From positions 1 through 26,515 of the IMG/VR virus record IMGVR_UViG_3300020436_000075: a stretch of DNA of 26,515 nt; one strand, 5' to 3'. The stretch is from a virus. The stretch's first letter is position 1. Each line of letters starts with the position of its first letter. Below the pieces are notes generated by a model. That model was not told the origin of the DNA. It searched no databases and saw only the letters and a program-made list of their open reading frames with translations. Below are positions 24,786 through 26,515 of the stretch, piece by piece. The position numbers and the translations under genes are program-made.

Positions 24786-25198
24786 TAAACGCTCCTTGTA
24801 TAAACAGAGTGGTTTAGCTCCCACCCTTTATCTAACCAACGCTGTGCAAACGGTTTTGGTGTTCGCACTTCTAATTCTGTATACCCTGCCTTACTCGCTT
24901 GTTCAGAAAAGAAAGTCATGTACTTTAATACACAATCCTTCCCTTTTTCTTCTGCCCATGCTATCCAAATTAGCAAAGTTGACGTTCCTGCATACTCATC
25001 TTTTAGACCAGTAGTTATAACAAACCCTTCTGGAGCTACCCACAGGTGTGCTTGTCCATTAACACAAGCTGCATATACATCTTCTGGTATAAAAGTTAAT
25101 TGTTTCTGGTCTGTTAATATCTCCTGTATTCCATCTTTAACCCAAGGCCAGTAATCCCGAATATCAGATAACTGCGGCTCATCGGATCTCTCTTCCAT
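24785..25198 (-). CDS. GNAT-like acyltransferase-type phage protein, 137 aa
   Basis: The protein has the pattern of small phage proteins annotated as acetyltransferase-like: a leading DYWPWVKDGIQEILTD helix, EDVYAACVNGQAHLWVAPEG strands, a central LLIWIAWAEEKGKDCVLKYM segment, and GYTELEVRTPKPFAQRWLDKGW near the end. The GNAT acetyl-CoA loop (R/Q-x-x-G-x-G/A) is not obvious; the nearest candidate position in the middle reads AEEKGKD. It is thus a degenerate or structural relative, and I do not claim catalysis. Such genes occur between head-tail connector and ejection genes in some podoviruses. It overlaps the connector gene by 20 bases. Confidence 0.6.
   Translation of the reverse strand: MEERSDEPQLSDIRDYWPWVKDGIQEILTDQKQLTFIPEDVYAACVNGQAHLWVAPEGFVITTGLKDEYAGTSTLLIWIAWAEEKGKDCVLKYMTFFSEQASKAGYTELEVRTPKPFAQRWLDKGWELNHSVYTRSV
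24792..24797 (-). promoter_or_regulatory. ribosome binding site fixing start at 24785
   Basis: The minus strand reads AAGGAG here, six bases before ATG 24785. The site lies inside the 3' end of the acetyltransferase-like gene and decides against the upstream ATG at 24824. Confidence 0.7.
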
Positions 25199-25865
25199 AC
25201 CTGTTTCTCCTCCTGTTCAACGGTAGGAATGGTCCACCGTATCTCACTTTCCTAGCTACGCCAGTGTCAGACTGCTTCGCTCTACGCTCTGCTTCTACCA
25301 ACCCAACGTTATATAACTGCCTATAAACATCTGCACCCTGTAAATCCGTCCAATCTCTACTAGGCATACGTAGTAATCGAAACAAAGTGCCATTTACAAT
25401 CGCTTCTCTATAGTCATCCATGATGTCATCGTTACAACTGGTTGACGTATGTAACGGTTTTAACTGTACTCGTAACCTTGTACTACTTGCCGTTGTTTCA
25501 TTAGGTACAGGTACAAGATAAAACAGTGAACGAGACTGTTTAACAAAGTATTCAGGCGTGCCATAGTAAGAAGGCTCACGCCATTTAGGCTTGCGCTCTT
25601 CTAGCAATGAAGTTGAAATAGGCTCTAAAGCATCTCCATTAAACAATACCCACATAATTTTATGGACTGCGGTATCAGTAGGTGGCTCAAGATCATATTC
25701 ATAAATACCAGACACCGTTGTAATTGGGTCTAGTTCAACTTGATATACTCCAGCTTTCTCGCACAACTCAATAACTGCAGAACGAATATTAGACTCTATT
25801 AAAGAATCAGGACAGTTTTGAACCATTGGTATAATATCAGGCAGTAAAGATTCATATGTAGCCAT
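25179..25865 (-). CDS. head-tail connector/adaptor-like protein, 228 aa
   Basis: The protein begins MATYESLLPDIIPMVQNCPD with helices around IRSAVIELCEKAGVY, followed by a beta-rich middle (GIYEYDLEPPTD, LFYLVPVPNET, LRVQLKPLHTS) and a helical end (AIVNGTLFRLLRMPSRDW, GLVEAERRAKQ) with a basic tail (NRRRNRYGREI). Two helices, a sandwich, then a long helix is the layout of head-to-tail adaptor proteins, and it follows the DUF6682-like adaptor in a TAATG arrangement. I recall similar proteins next to DUF6682 genes. It could be the tubular A or gatekeeper equivalent. Family assignment is by layout, not a firm match. Confidence 0.65.
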   Translation of the reverse strand: MATYESLLPDIIPMVQNCPDSLIESNIRSAVIELCEKAGVYQVELDPITTVSGIYEYDLEPPTDTAVHKIMWVLFNGDALEPISTSLLEERKPKWREPSYYGTPEYFVKQSRSLFYLVPVPNETTASSTRLRVQLKPLHTSTSCNDDIMDDYREAIVNGTLFRLLRMPSRDWTDLQGADVYRQLYNVGLVEAERRAKQSDTGVARKVRYGGPFLPLNRRRNRYGREIR

Positions 25866-26515
25866 TAGTTAACCCCCATCCCACGCATAGTTGTAGCTTG
25901 TGCCTGATTACCTACGTCTAAATTAGGAGTCGTAGTCAAATCGATTTGAGATTTACCAGTAACAGAAGTAATAAACAGATTATAATGTGCGCTGGCTCGT
26001 TGTTGATTACCTACAAACTCGCTGTCTTTCATGTACGCCATGTATAAAACGTAGTTCATTACAGCATTTGCAAAGACATCTGGTACGTCCAGATTGCCGT
26101 TTGCAGCTACTGTTGTTGGGTTAGCCGAATAAATAATTTCTAAAAAAGAAGAGGCCCCACTAGCAACCCCAGGATAAACATAATAATTACGAGGGTTTTG
26201 ATCTTCATACATATAATGTTTAATTAAGGAGCCGTGTTTAGCGTCACCTTTTACAGTAGGATCATGCCAAGACGGTTGTATTGAGTCTAATGAATCTCTT
26301 GAAACTAATCGAGTAGCTCGTTTCCCTGTGCCTACTCTTGTACCTGTATTAACCTGAAAGCCCATACCAGAATGCGCTGTACAGTAGGTATATAGCGTAG
26401 GTGCGCCAACTGCGACAGTAATTTTTGTAAAAGCCGTACCAGATCCAGGTGTGCCTGACGTTGTTACGCCTGTTGTATACTCAGAACCACCGCCATGTGA
26501 GCCATTAGCCGTTGT
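25865..26515 (-). CDS. DUF6682-like head-tail adaptor fused to a cupredoxin-like segment; 5' end outside window
   Basis: The frame is open to the window edge, so an apparent ATG at 26365 is not a safe start; 216 residues are visible. The last ~165 residues match the phage adaptor family DUF6682: RATRLVSRDSLDSIQPSWH, YEDQNPRNYYVYPG, LEIIYSANP and MKDSEFVGNQQRASAHYNLF. The first ~50 residues, ending APTLYTYCTAHSGM, look like the C-terminal half of the cupredoxin-like domain of marine phage structural proteins; C-x2-H-x2-M (26363-26383) has the same spacing as the copper-ligand loop of amicyanin. The Met of this loop is the Met-Gly at which adaptor similarity begins. Fusion is seen directly; copper binding is inference. 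Confidence 0.75.
   Translation of the reverse strand, partial: TTANGSHGGGSEYTTGVTTSGTPGSGTAFTKITVAVGAPTLYTYCTAHSGMGFQVNTGTRVGTGKRATRLVSRDSLDSIQPSWHDPTVKGDAKHGSLIKHYMYEDQNPRNYYVYPGVASGASSFLEIIYSANPTTVAANGNLDVPDVFANAVMNYVLYMAYMKDSEFVGNQQRASAHYNLFITSVTGKSQIDLTTTPNLDVGNQAQATTMRGMGVN

Noticed and set aside
26366-26515. Treating ATG 26365 as the adaptor start and the right edge as non-coding
   Set aside because: The frame stays open to the edge and the upstream translation is a recognisable cupredoxin-like end, so the gene is longer.

Overview
The window is a piece of a tailed double-stranded DNA phage genome (Caudoviricetes). It is packed almost without gaps; no stretch over 300 bases lacks a gene. 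Bases are AT-rich by eye (roughly 40% GC, not computed). A two-component spanin pair (i-spanin plus nested lipoprotein o-spanin) and a lysozyme point to a Gram-negative host. Tail-fibre modules, an EF-hand holin and an amicyanin-like copper-loop segment resemble what I remember from uncultured marine phages. The host cannot be named. Capsid, terminase and replication genes lie outside the window. No tRNA, CRISPR array, integrase or insertion sequence was seen.

Left arm, plus strand (2-1572): a lysis cassette of overlapping genes: i-spanin (5' end off the edge), o-spanin starting inside it, a two-helix holin with an N-terminal EF-hand, a 20-residue membrane peptide, a T4-type lysozyme whose catalytic Asp is replaced by Cys, and a 36-residue basic peptide. 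It runs head-on into the structural operon; the two converge with an 11-bp coding overlap, where a possible terminator for the minus strand sits.

Right arm, minus strand (26515 down to 1562): one long structural operon with many TAATG, TAGTG, ATGA or TTGA junctions, so translation is probably coupled. In transcription order: a head-tail adaptor (DUF6682-like) fused in frame to a cupredoxin-like segment; a second connector-like protein; a small acetyltransferase-like protein; four proteins of rising size (219, 215, 783 and 2278 aa) arranged like the T7 internal-virion/ejection set, the largest carrying a HExxH metallopeptidase-like site; then a fibre and tail-decoration module (BppU-like, a ~19-residue repeat protein, several fibre proteins, a 2-oxoglutarate/Fe(II) oxygenase and a large propeller-like fibre); then small genes including two that are easily missed (54 and 55 aa); finally a nozzle-like protein and a lambda gpJ-like tip/fibre protein with fibronectin and DUF1983-like regions.

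The ejection-protein block suggests a short-tailed (podovirus-like) virion, while the last gene looks like a siphovirus tip fibre. Points most worth a second look are the cupredoxin-adaptor fusion, the HExxH site where T7 gp16 has a transglycosylase, the EF-hand holin with its 20-residue partner, the oxygenase among fibre genes, and a second small membrane-protein set next to the tail genes. Family names were assigned by reading sequence and from memory of families; no database search was done.
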